NCBI GenBank assembly: GCA_963922865.1
Contig: CAWUJK010000026.1
Span: 1-18,556, forward strand
Direction: 5' to 3'
From: CAWUJK01 sp963922865
GTDB lineage: Bacteria; Patescibacteriota; Gracilibacteria; BD1-5; UBA6164
Length of the DNA: 18,556 bases
Below the pieces are notes generated by a model. It was not told the origin of the DNA. It did no database searches and saw only the letters and a list, made by a program, of their open reading frames with translations. The first letter of the stretch is position 1, and every line of letters begins with the position of its first letter. Positions 1-8,631 of this stretch are shown one piece after another. The position numbers and the translations under genes were made by a program.

Positions 1-449
1 AATTCAATAAGATAAATAGAATTAAAAAAACTAGCTGATTAGAAAATGAAGTTAATAAAAAAAATGATTTTAGTGTAGAAGAGTTAGCAATTTGATATAT
101 ATTAATATCCCCAGAAAACAAACGATATTTTAAAGAAAATATTTTGTTTAAAAATAATTTATGAGATGATATAAGTAGTATTTTGTACGAAGACATAGAT
201 ATTTCTCAGTTCCCATTGGAAAAAAAAGATAAATTTAAAGCTGCATCTATGAAGCTTTTGGATACACAACAAAATGAAACTCAAGAAAAAAAGATGCAAG
301 ATTTGGAAAAATTTGTTAAAAAATTAAATCTAAGTATTTATAAAAAGATGGTCTATAACTTGAAAAATAAAATGGACTCTTGAGATGAAGAAGCTTTTCT
401 AGAATATTCAAATATAGTTAAAATAGCTAAGAAACATAATATAAAATAG
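1..449 (+). CDS. dnaG: Probable DNA primase (DnaG), C-terminal fragment
   Basis: The frame is open from the left edge (first full codon at 3) to TAG at 447-449, 148 residues, with in-frame TGA codons read as glycine. It is almost entirely helical and charged. A stretch reading EELAIGYILISPENKRYF resembles the opening helix of the DnaG C-terminal domain, where a 'la..ll..P' pattern begins the helical bundle that binds the replicative helicase. The length and the lack of a catalytic motif fit a primase tail whose zinc finger and TOPRIM core lie left of the window. A stop-to-start gap of 34 bp separates it from the carboxypeptidase gene on the same strand. The family assignment rests on weak similarity recalled from memory; another helical protein is possible. 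That a coding frame continues here under code 25 is much more certain than its name. Confidence 0.5.
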
Positions 450-483
450 TTACTTATAAATTAATACTTTAATGTATATCAGT

Positions 484-1284
484 ATGAAATTAAAAAAAAT
501 TTTACACGAATATGAGAGCAGTATAAAAAACATATTAAACATAATACTTTTTTTGCTTATTCTATGAATTTTATTTATTTATCATAAGTTTGTAGAGTTA
601 TGATTTAAGCTAGAAAAAAGACTAGAAACCCAAGAATTGAAAAGTGATTTGCAAGAAAGTAGAAAAGAAATAAACATACTAAAAAAACAATTATTTTTGA
701 GTAATATTGATTTGCTCAGTGATGATTCTATAACTAAATTTGTAAATAACAAAATACATTTTTTTGATTTATCATATACTCCAAAAAACTTAGTTCCTGT
801 TTCTTGAGATCATATCATAGATTCTAAAGGTTGATATATAAAAGTTAGAAAAGAGCTGAAAAATGAATTAAGCAAACTTGCCTCTGATTTTTATAAAGAT
901 ACAAATAATAATATAGTTATTGTAAGTTGATATAGAAGTTATAACTACCAAAAATGAATAAAAGATAGAGGCTGTCCTGATAATTTTTGTGCTAAAGCTT
1001 GATATAGTGAACATCAATCTTGATTAAGTATTGATATTTATTCAGCAAGTTCTCAAAAACATTGGTTAAATGATAATAATTTAAAAAAACATTTTTCTTG
1101 GTTTAAAGATAATGCTTATAAATATGGATTTCATAATACATATCAAAAATGAATAGATATTGATTGATATGAAATAGAGCCTTGGCATTGGAGGTATGTT
1201 TGAAAGGATTTGGCTAAATATTTGTATGAAAATAATATGACTTTTGCTGAGTTTTATTACAAAAGGTATTGAGATAAGTATTAG
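484..1284 (+). CDS. Membrane-anchored VanY-type D-alanyl-D-alanine carboxypeptidase (peptidase M15B)
   Basis: 266 residues. The N-terminus has one membrane segment (about residues 17-36), then a Glu/Lys-rich coiled coil (about 39-75), then a catalytic domain in the C-terminal half. Zinc-peptidase motifs of the M15B family are complete: SEHQSG with His177, SIDIY with Asp184, and IEPWHWRY with catalytic Glu232 and His235. A YRSY motif preceding them is also typical. Such enzymes remove the terminal D-Ala from peptidoglycan stem peptides outside the membrane. Many of the glycines, including that of SEHQSG, are TGA codons. The start is the only ATG placing the membrane segment at the N-terminus; no clear ribosome-binding site precedes it. 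It could act in the cell's own wall remodelling or on a host or prey wall; the sequence does not distinguish these. Confidence 0.9.
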
Positions 1285-1340
1285 GAAATGTTATTTATAT
1301 TTTTTGTTTTCTGCTTTAAATTTGCCTAAATTTGGGTTAA

Positions 1341-1377
1341 TAAAATTAATATTTTATTAATATGGATTATATATAAT
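1341..1377 (+). promoter_or_regulatory. Conserved leader of cassette 1, probable promoter
   Basis: About 37 bp upstream of gene A, containing ATTAATATTTTATTAAT (a dyad) and ending in TATAAT at 1372-1377. The same block recurs upstream of A' at nearly the same distance (offset 3649 versus 3648 for the start codons), so the leader was duplicated with the genes. The -10 element is good, but I see no convincing -35 hexamer 16-18 bp upstream. The predicted start would leave a leader of roughly 28 nt. Confidence 0.5.
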
Positions 1378-1411
1378 TATAAGCGTGTATTACTTTTATA
1401 AATATTTTTTT

Positions 1412-1606
1412 ATGAGATTATTTTTATATAAGTTTGTGTATTTATTATTGTTTTTGCTTTTATTTTTAGCTAATATTTATAATCAAGCAAAAAGTAATGA
1501 TAATTCATTTTGAGATGAATATAAAGCTAATGTGACTAAAAATTATGTTAGTTCTTTGGGTTGATTTAATACTTCCAAAGCGAGAAAAAATTTAGAAACT
1601 CCGCAA
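1412..1606 (+). repeat. Near-identical 5' segment of A shared with A'
   Basis: The first ~65 codons of A (signal peptide plus the linker through SKARKNLET) match 5060-5254 with only a handful of substitutions (for example GTG/TTG and TTAGCT/TCATCT). Divergence begins abruptly right after the ARKNLE codons. It marks the left conserved end of the mosaic paralogues. Confidence 0.8.
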
Positions 1607-3820
1607 ATTCCTAAAATAATTAATTTAAAACAAAAATTACTATTCCCTAAAGTATCAGAAAAATCACATGAAGAAAATATATACGATTGAGAAAAAATTT
1701 GAAAACATCAATTTGGTTCTTGAATTATCTTGAGTGCTGAGATAGAGAAAAATAATTATAGCTCTGGTGAATACAAGTTAGTTTTTGAATTGTATAGAAT
1801 TTGAACTGTATGAACTATAGAAACATTTGAAACTAAAAAAATGAATTCATGAGTTTGAGAATTTGAATTAAAAGAATACCCATGAGCTTGACAATATTAC
1901 TGGAAAGTTGGGATAAAAAGTGATTCTTGATTATTAGATGATTCATATGATTTTTATAAATATAATCTTTATTTTACTTTATTTGAGCGATTTGAACCTT
2001 ATCCTTATGGATATAGTTTTCATAATAAATGAGCAGCTGAGTGAGTACTTGATTGATGAGTAATACTTGATATCAGAAATCTTACTCCAAAAATAGTTCC
2101 TTGAAGAAAGTGGGATATATTTAAAAAAACATTTGATATTTCAAGCTTTGAAAATGATGAAGAAAAAATGATAAGTGCTTTTAAAAGTATTTGACTTAAC
2201 AAAGAAAAAATAGATTTATTTCAATGATGAAATTGTTATGGAATGGCAGTTTCAGCTGCTATGCAATATAGCCATTCATGATTTATAAAAAATAATTTTC
2301 CTTGATTTTCACAAGAAATTTGAAATTGAACTATTCGGAATAATATTAAAGAATGAAAAACAGTAAAAGAGTGAGATCGCATGAAATGGAAAGATTACAA
2401 TGATATTTTAGAAACTATCTATTCATTTCAACTGGCACAAAAAAGTATTCATCATATAAAAGCAGAAAATAATTGAATACAAAATCCTAATAAAATATTA
2501 AGAGAGCTAAGAGATAATCCTAACAACACTTATATTTTAAGTTTTTTTGGTAAAAAAAAGGAAGGATTATTACCTCTTTCTAAAAAATCAACAGCATGAC
2601 ATACAGTAGTACCTTATAAAGTAGAATGAAAAAAAATCTATTTTTGGGATAATAACTATCCTTATCCTAATAGATGAAAATATAAATGATATGAACAATA
2701 TATAGAAGTAATTGAAGATTCAGATTGAGAATTTTCTTGGAAAGCTCCAAGCTATTCTCGGACTTCTTTTGGTGACATATATCTTGTTAACATAGATGAA
2801 ATTTATGATGAGTGAAAAAAATCAACTCCTGGTTATTGACAAGATAAATCAGCCCCAATATGATATTGAGACAATGATACAGCCTATAGTTTGTCATGAA
2901 GTTCTGACATATATGTTTCTGATTCTTTGGGTAGAATATCATGATTTAAAAACTGAAAAATACTTGAGCAAATCCCCTGAGTAGATGTAATAATACCACT
3001 TAATGCAAATCCAAATGGAGAAACTATAGAAAATACCTTTAAACAAATATACCTTCCCAAGAAAAAAGATCTTACTATAAAAGTATCATGAGAAAAAAAA
3101 GAAAGCTATGATTTGATGATAGCATGATGAAATTATTATACAGAACTCTCAGGAGTAGAAACAAGCCCCTGACAAGTGGATGAATTTATATCAACAATAG
3201 ATAAACTAGAAATAGATTTTGATGATAAAAAAACATGAGATTATAATTTAATAATAAAAAATTTTTGAGACCATAGATGATGAATAACCTACTCACCAAA
3301 AACAAAAGTAAAAAAAGAAGCACAAGAGTATAGTATAAATTGGCAATGAGTTTTAGAAGATAGTGTTGATTCGATAATATTAAAAACAGATACAAACAAT
3401 GATTGAGTATTTGATAAAAAAGAGAAATCTTCATGAATGAGTATTAGAAAACCAATTAAAACTTCCAGTAAAAATAGTAATGCCCAAATAATAAAAAGAT
3501 TTAAAGAAAAAATAACAAAATACTTGGAGAAAAAAATAATAAGAAGAGAAATAAAAATAAACTCAAAAGTTTATAAAATACTAGTTGTAAAAAGCAGTGA
3601 AGAATATATAAAGAAACTAGAAAAAAAATTATCTAGTGTAATAAAAAAACTTAAAGTAAGACAAGAAGATATAAAAGAATTTGTACTACTTATAAATAAG
3701 ATAATTTTGAATAGGGAAATACATAGAAATAGTACTATACTAGAGACATATCAAAATCAACTAGATAAACAATTTAAGAAATATGTAAAAGATTTAAAGA
3801 AATTGGTTAATAAAAAATAA
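1412..3820 (+). CDS. Secreted papain-like cysteine peptidase protein, cassette copy A
   Basis: 802 residues under code 25. Residues 1-22 form a signal peptide or anchor. A beta-rich, Ig/FN3-like region (about 90-180, ending YYWKVGIKSDSG) is followed by a papain-like core with FQGGNCYGMAVSAAM (Cys275), AGHTVVPYKVEGKKIYFWDNN (His397; Asp413/Asn414). The Cys-His-Asp/Asn order and the 'GGNCYGMA ... GHxVVPYkV ... DNN' pattern match bacterial papain-like secreted peptidases. Then come a second beta domain (about 530-640), an EF-hand-like loop at 660-671 (D-x-N-x-D-G-x-x-D-x-x-E) and a Lys-rich helical tail of some 125 residues. Gene B starts 8 nt after the stop, so they are likely co-transcribed. 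The substrate is unknown; it may act on host surface proteins or on its own paralogue. Its 3' third is identical to A'. Confidence 0.82.
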
Positions 3821-3823
3821 ATA
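3018..3823 (+). repeat. 806-bp perfect direct repeat, copy 1 (3' end of A)
   Basis: Identical base for base, by reading, to 6654-7459 (offset 3636). The left limit is the substitution G3017/T6653 and the right limit is A3824/T7460, three bases past the stop codon. It encodes the second beta domain, the EF-hand-like loop and the whole basic tail. Flanking homologous DNA is clearly diverged, so the identity reflects a recent conversion or very recent exchange rather than only the age of the duplication. Confidence 0.93.
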
Positions 3824-3827
3824 ACAA

Positions 3828-4976
3828 ATGAAAAAACTATTATACATTTTATGGAGAATATTATTTAGGATATTGTTAGTATTATGTTTGATAATATTAT
3901 ACACATATATTTTTAATTTTTTATATGATGTGATATTTTATGAATTTTTAAGACCACATGGATATAGTTTTAGCATCAAAAATAATCCTCCATCTATCAT
4001 TGAAATTACTTTAATTTTATGAGTAATATGGATTATATATTACTTTGGGTTTTGACCAATTTATCGCAAAACAAATTCTAATAGATTAGAATTATGGCTT
4101 ATAAAAAGCAAACCTCAATTTAGATGGGAAAAGATATCAAAAATAAAAAAATTCAACCTAACGGTTCAATTTATATTAAGAATAACAATATTTTTGTTTT
4201 TGTTGATATTAAACGCGCTTATTTTTAAAGTTTTATATGAACTCATAGATAAATATATTGTACTCCCAAACTGTCTTTGAATATGACATTATCATTGTGT
4301 ATGATTTTATTGATGACATGCTATGGATATTTTAGAAAATTTTGAAACTATCTATAGTGTAGTATTTGTAATATTTACAATTTGGCTAACATATTATTTT
4401 TTGTGGAGCGATATAAAAAAGATTTGGGATATAAGAAAAATAAGGATTTATCATATAAAAAGTTTTGCAAATAAAACTAAACAATTAATTAAAAATAGTT
4501 TCAAGAAAAATAAGAAAGAAAAATTAATAATATTACTGCTTTTATGATTAATATTATCATCAATTTTTTTATTAAAAAATCAATTTGTATATAAACAAGA
4601 ATTAAAAAATATATCAATAGATGAATACAATTTTTGACAACTAGAAAAGGTAAAAAAGATTTTGAGTAAATGATGAGACTGATTTTATGATTTGGAAAGC
4701 TTTAATGAGAAATTTAATGCAGATATAAAACCCATAAATAATTGTTATTTTATCTCTGATAGAGATATATATTTTGAAGATGGGAATTGAGGTTGATGAT
4801 ATATATTTTGATTTGAATTATTATCTAATAAATATGTAGAGAAGTATTGAAAACCCTATTATGCGTATCCTAAATATGATTTACCACCTAGGTTTGCTTG
4901 TACTTGATACTCATGTGATTTTGAAGTAAATTTTTCTTGATTTATTCGTACAATAACTAACCTTTGTAAAGACTAG
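3828..4976 (+). CDS. Five-pass membrane protein with C-terminal ectodomain, cassette copy B
   Basis: 382 residues, starting 8 nt after the stop of A. No family is recognised. Five hydrophobic segments are visible at about 5-30, 57-75, 112-138, 172-195 and 230-250. Lys/Arg clusters between segments 2-3 (RWEKISKIKKF) and 4-5 (WSDIKKIWDIRKIR...KKNKKEK) put those loops inside, giving an N-in, C-out topology. The outer loop between segments 3 and 4 carries PNCLGIGHYHCxGFYGG (Cys149, His154, His156, Cys157), shared with B', suggesting a disulphide or metal site. Roughly 130 residues after segment 5 form an external, Tyr/Gly/Cys-containing domain ending near TNLCKD, which B' lacks. Pairing with the peptidase gene in both cassettes suggests a membrane partner, transporter part or immunity-like factor, but this is inference. 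Confidence 0.78.
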
Positions 4977-4989
4977 ATTTTTTATGTTG

Positions 4990-5026
4990 TAAAATTAATA
5001 TCTTATTAATATGTATTAGGTATAGT
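4990..5026 (+). promoter_or_regulatory. Conserved leader of cassette 2, probable promoter
   Basis: Copy of the block at 1341-1377, differing by a few substitutions. The A/T dyad ATTAATATCTTATTAAT is kept, while the -10 has changed from TATAAT to TATAGT (5021-5026). If the block is a promoter, the second cassette could have a weaker one. Alternatively A'-B' could be reached by read-through from B, because I see no terminator hairpin in 4977-5059. Confidence 0.42.
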
Positions 5027-5059
5027 TAAAAATGTTTATTATCTTCTAATTACTTTTTT

Positions 5060-7456
5060 ATGAGATTATTTTTATATAAGTTTTTGTATTTATTATTGTT
5101 TTTGCTTTTATTTTCATCTAATATTTATAATCAAGCAAAAAGTAATGATAATTCATTTTGAGATGAATACAAGACTAATGTGACTAAAAATTATGTTAGT
5201 TCTTTGGGTTGATTTAATACTTCCAAAGCGAGAAAAAATTTAGAAACCTCTGTATTACCAAGATTGATTAATATAGAACAAGAACTATGATATCCTAAAA
5301 TAGGATCAAATAAAGAAATTATAGAAGATTGAGAAAAAATTTGAAAACATCAATCTAGTTCTTGAATTATTTTGAGAGCTGAAATAGAAAAGAATAATTA
5401 TAACTTTGATGAATATAAATTGATTTTTGAGATTTATAAACATTGACAAGTTTGAGTATTTAGAAGACATGAAACTGATTATATGCAATCATGAGTTTGA
5501 AAATTTGAATTAAAAGATTTGAGATCTGGAAATTATTACTGGAAAGTTAGAATAAAAAGTGATTCTTGAGTGTTATGAAATTATATTGATTATGAAAAAA
5601 ATGGAGATTATGAAAATGATATCGATTTTTCTTTATTTGAAGGTTTTGAGCCTTACCCTTATGGGTATAGTTTTCATAATAATAGTGTTGCTGATTGATT
5701 ATTAACATGATCTAGTTCTTCTTCCCCTAACTGATGGAAATGATATTTTGATCTATCTTGATATCATAGAACCTATAATATAGTGGAATGAAATAAATGG
5801 GATATTTTTAGAAATACATTTGATATATCAAGTTTCAGTAATAATAATAGAAAGATGATAAGTGCTTTTAAAAGTGTTTGACTTAATAAAGCAAATGTGT
5901 TTCAATGATGAAATTGTTATGGAATGGCAGTTTCAGCTGCTATGCAATATAGCCATTCATGATTTATAAAAAATAATTTTCCTTTATTTTCAGAAGAAAT
6001 TTTAAATTGAACTATTTTTCATAAAATAAATTCTCCAGCGAGTACTAGCGATTGAAGTTGGGATATATACAACGATATTTCAGAAGCTATTTATTCATTT
6101 CAACTATCACAACAAAGTATTCATCATAGAAAAGTAAGTGATAAATGAACTAAAAGTCCTAATGATATATTAAAAGAATTAAAAGATAATCCAAGTAATA
6201 CTTACATTTTGCTTTTTTGGGGTGAAAAAAAAGATGGTTGGTTTTTTACTGAAGGAGTTTGACATGCTGTAGTACCTTATAAAGTAGAATGAAAAAAAAT
6301 CTATTTTTGGGATAACAATATTCCTTATCCTAATAGATGAAAATATAAATGATATGAACAATACATAGAAGTAATTGAAGATTCAAAGTGAAAATTTTCT
6401 TGGAAAGCCCCAAATTACTCTTGGAGTTCTTTTGATAGAATAAGTCTTGTAAATATAAATGAAATACATAATTGATGAAAAAAATCAGCCCCAATATGAT
6501 ATTGAGAGGAAGATACAGCTTATAGTTTATCATGAAGTTCTGACATATATGTTTCTGACTCTTTAGGTAGAATATCATGATTTAAGAGATGAAAAGTATT
6601 TAAAGAAATCCCCTGAGTAGATGTAATAATACCACTTAATGCAAATCCAAATTGAGAAACTATAGAAAATACCTTTAAACAAATATACCTTCCCAAGAAA
6701 AAAGATCTTACTATAAAAGTATCATGAGAAAAAAAAGAAAGCTATGATTTGATGATAGCATGATGAAATTATTATACAGAACTCTCAGGAGTAGAAACAA
6801 GCCCCTGACAAGTGGATGAATTTATATCAACAATAGATAAACTAGAAATAGATTTTGATGATAAAAAAACATGAGATTATAATTTAATAATAAAAAATTT
6901 TTGAGACCATAGATGATGAATAACCTACTCACCAAAAACAAAAGTAAAAAAAGAAGCACAAGAGTATAGTATAAATTGGCAATGAGTTTTAGAAGATAGT
7001 GTTGATTCGATAATATTAAAAACAGATACAAACAATGATTGAGTATTTGATAAAAAAGAGAAATCTTCATGAATGAGTATTAGAAAACCAATTAAAACTT
7101 CCAGTAAAAATAGTAATGCCCAAATAATAAAAAGATTTAAAGAAAAAATAACAAAATACTTGGAGAAAAAAATAATAAGAAGAGAAATAAAAATAAACTC
7201 AAAAGTTTATAAAATACTAGTTGTAAAAAGCAGTGAAGAATATATAAAGAAACTAGAAAAAAAATTATCTAGTGTAATAAAAAAACTTAAAGTAAGACAA
7301 GAAGATATAAAAGAATTTGTACTACTTATAAATAAGATAATTTTGAATAGGGAAATACATAGAAATAGTACTATACTAGAGACATATCAAAATCAACTAG
7401 ATAAACAATTTAAGAAATATGTAAAAGATTTAAAGAAATTGGTTAATAAAAAATAA
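5060..7456 (+). CDS. Secreted papain-like cysteine peptidase protein, cassette copy A'
   Basis: 798 residues, paralogue of the preceding A gene with the same layout: signal peptide (1-22), Ig/FN3-like region, papain-like core, beta domain, EF-hand-like loop (656-667) and basic helical tail. Active-site residues are kept: Cys286 in GGNCYGMAVSAAM, His402 in GVGHAVVPYKV, Asp418 in FWDNN, so both copies look catalytically intact. The first 65 codons and the last 268 are (nearly) identical to A. The stretch after residue ~65, the segment before the Cys block (about 205-255) and the region between Cys and His differ strongly by substitutions and indels. A 9-codon segment present in A near 2824 is absent here. 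B' starts 13 nt downstream. Interpretation: a diversified paralogue; different substrate recognition is inferred, not shown. Confidence 0.82.
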
Positions 7457-7459
7457 ATA
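6654..7459 (+). repeat. 806-bp perfect direct repeat, copy 2 (3' end of A')
   Basis: Exact partner of 3018-3823. The bordering difference at 6653 makes the codon TGA where copy 1 has GGA: both are glycine in code 25, but a stop against a sense codon in the standard code. Coding in all of its length except the last three bases. Confidence 0.93.
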
Positions 7460-7468
7460 TTTCAAAAA

Positions 7469-8176
7469 ATGAATCAAATAAAAAAACCAAGAAATAAACT
7501 ATTTAGGATAATATTTATATTATGTCTTATAATACTAGATATATTTTTTTTAAATGTATTATACCAATTCACAAAAGACTATATTCTTAATATGGATTGT
7601 TATAAAAATCGGAATGACAGTTGTAGCTGGCTAGAAAATAGAAACATTATTTTTTTTATAAATAATCTAGAACTTATCTATGAACTTGTTTTAATATCAT
7701 CAGTTTTATTAATCATACACTATCATAGATTAGAATTATGAATTATAAAACTTTTTACTAAGATAAAATCCCAATTTAGATGGGAAAAGATATCCAAAAT
7801 AAAAAAATTCAACCCAACGGTTCAATTTATATTAAGAATAACAATATTTTTGTTTTTGATGATATTAAATACATTTATATTTAAACTTTTATATGAACTT
7901 ATAGATGAATATATTTTAGAGCCAAACTGTCTTTGAATATGACATTATCATTGTAGATGATTTTATTGATGATATGGTATGGATATTTTAAATAACTTTA
8001 AAACTATCTATGCTATACTATTTTTTATATTTACAATTTGGTTAGCATATTATTTTTTATGGAGTGATATAAAAAAGATTTGGGATATAAGAAAAATAAG
8101 ATTTTATCATATAAGAATCATTATAAATGATACTAAACAAATACTTAAAAATACTTTCAAAAAAAATAAAAAATAA
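7469..8176 (+). CDS. Truncated four-pass membrane protein, cassette copy B'
   Basis: 235 residues, paralogue of B (382 residues). The first ~95 residues are very different from B, including a Cys/Asn-rich outer loop (MDCYKNRNDSCSW). From QFRWEKISKIKKF onward the two are close, including the PNCLGIGHYHC motif (Cys154-Cys162) and the fourth membrane segment with its cytoplasmic basic stretch. The reading frame ends at TAA after NTFKKNKK, just where B continues into its fifth membrane segment and ectodomain. It therefore keeps four segments with both ends inside. DNA after the stop still shows traces of the missing part, so this is a shortened copy. Whether the four-segment form is functional is unknown; its preserved frame argues that it may be. 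Confidence 0.75.
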
Positions 8177-8300
8177 AAATTGAGGTAGTATTCAAAAAAG
8201 TGTGTAAATAGAATTTTGTATATTAATTAATAGTAATTATAGTAATTTTTTTATTAAAATACCAATAAAATTATAAACAAAAATTGAAAGATATATAAAA
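8177..8300 (+). pseudogene. Decayed remnant of the B 3' end after B'
   Basis: Noncoding DNA following B'. About 8250-8297 aligns with B around 4566-4613 at roughly three quarters identity (shared runs such as TTATTAAAA, TATAAACAA and ATATAT), but with stop codons and frame changes. Base composition alone gives some identity in such A/T-rich DNA, so the match is suggestive. Its position and order exactly downstream of the truncation make it the likely relic of the lost membrane segment and ectodomain. From 8300 to 8343 I see nothing but a weak A/T hairpin. Confidence 0.55.
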
Positions 8301-8343
8301 AATACTTTTTCATTTTTATATTAAGACTCAAAAACATTTTTGA

Positions 8344-8616
8344 TTAATGCTTTTTTACCTCTTTTAAAATCTCATCTTCCAATTCTTTTTGCATTATTAT
8401 TTGTTTTAGAAGTAGACTTTTAGATTCTTTTTCTTTATTTTTTTTGTATGTATCTTTTATACTATAAAACATAGGTATAACATACATTATTAGTACAATC
8501 CAAAAAATAATTGAAACTAATATAGCTATGTATCATATAGCTTCAAAATCTTTTATAAAGACAATATCTTTAAAAATATTGTTAGCCGAAATGTATGTAT
8601 ATTCTAAATCAATCAT
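8344..8616 (-). CDS. Small single-pass membrane protein with charged coiled-coil tail
   Basis: 90 residues, no family recognised. A short polar N-terminus is followed by one long hydrophobic segment (about residues 28-50: GYIAILVSIIFWIVLIMYVI), then a Lys/Glu-rich helix (about 55-90) with heptad-like leucine/isoleucine spacing. One glycine is TGA, so the standard code would break it. It begins 15 nt after the sortase stop on the same strand, so the two are probably co-transcribed. A scaffold or accessory role beside the sortase is possible but unproven. Confidence 0.68.
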
Positions 8617-8631
8617 ATTTGTTTAATAATT

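Noticed and set aside
183..383. Short standard-code ORF as a separate 66-residue gene
   Set aside because: It starts at TTG-adjacent sequence inside a longer frame that is open on both sides when TGA is glycine; it is part of the 1-449 gene.
3186..3434. 82-residue minus-strand ORF, repeated identically at 6822-7070
   Set aside because: It is the antisense shadow of A and A'; the identity comes from the 806-bp repeat, and its Leu/Phe-rich composition is that of antisense A/T DNA.
3437..3820. 127-residue ORF as an independent gene (and its twin at 7073-7456)
   Set aside because: It follows directly after a TGA glycine codon in the frame of A/A' and is the C-terminal tail of those proteins.
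1341..8300. Transposon or insertion sequence behind the duplication
   Set aside because: No transposase, terminal inverted repeats or target-site duplications seen; a plain tandem duplication explains it.
8329..8342. CAAAAA/TTTTTG hairpin as terminator of the sortase operon
   Set aside because: The stem is only about six A/T-rich pairs with a two-base centre; common by chance at this composition.
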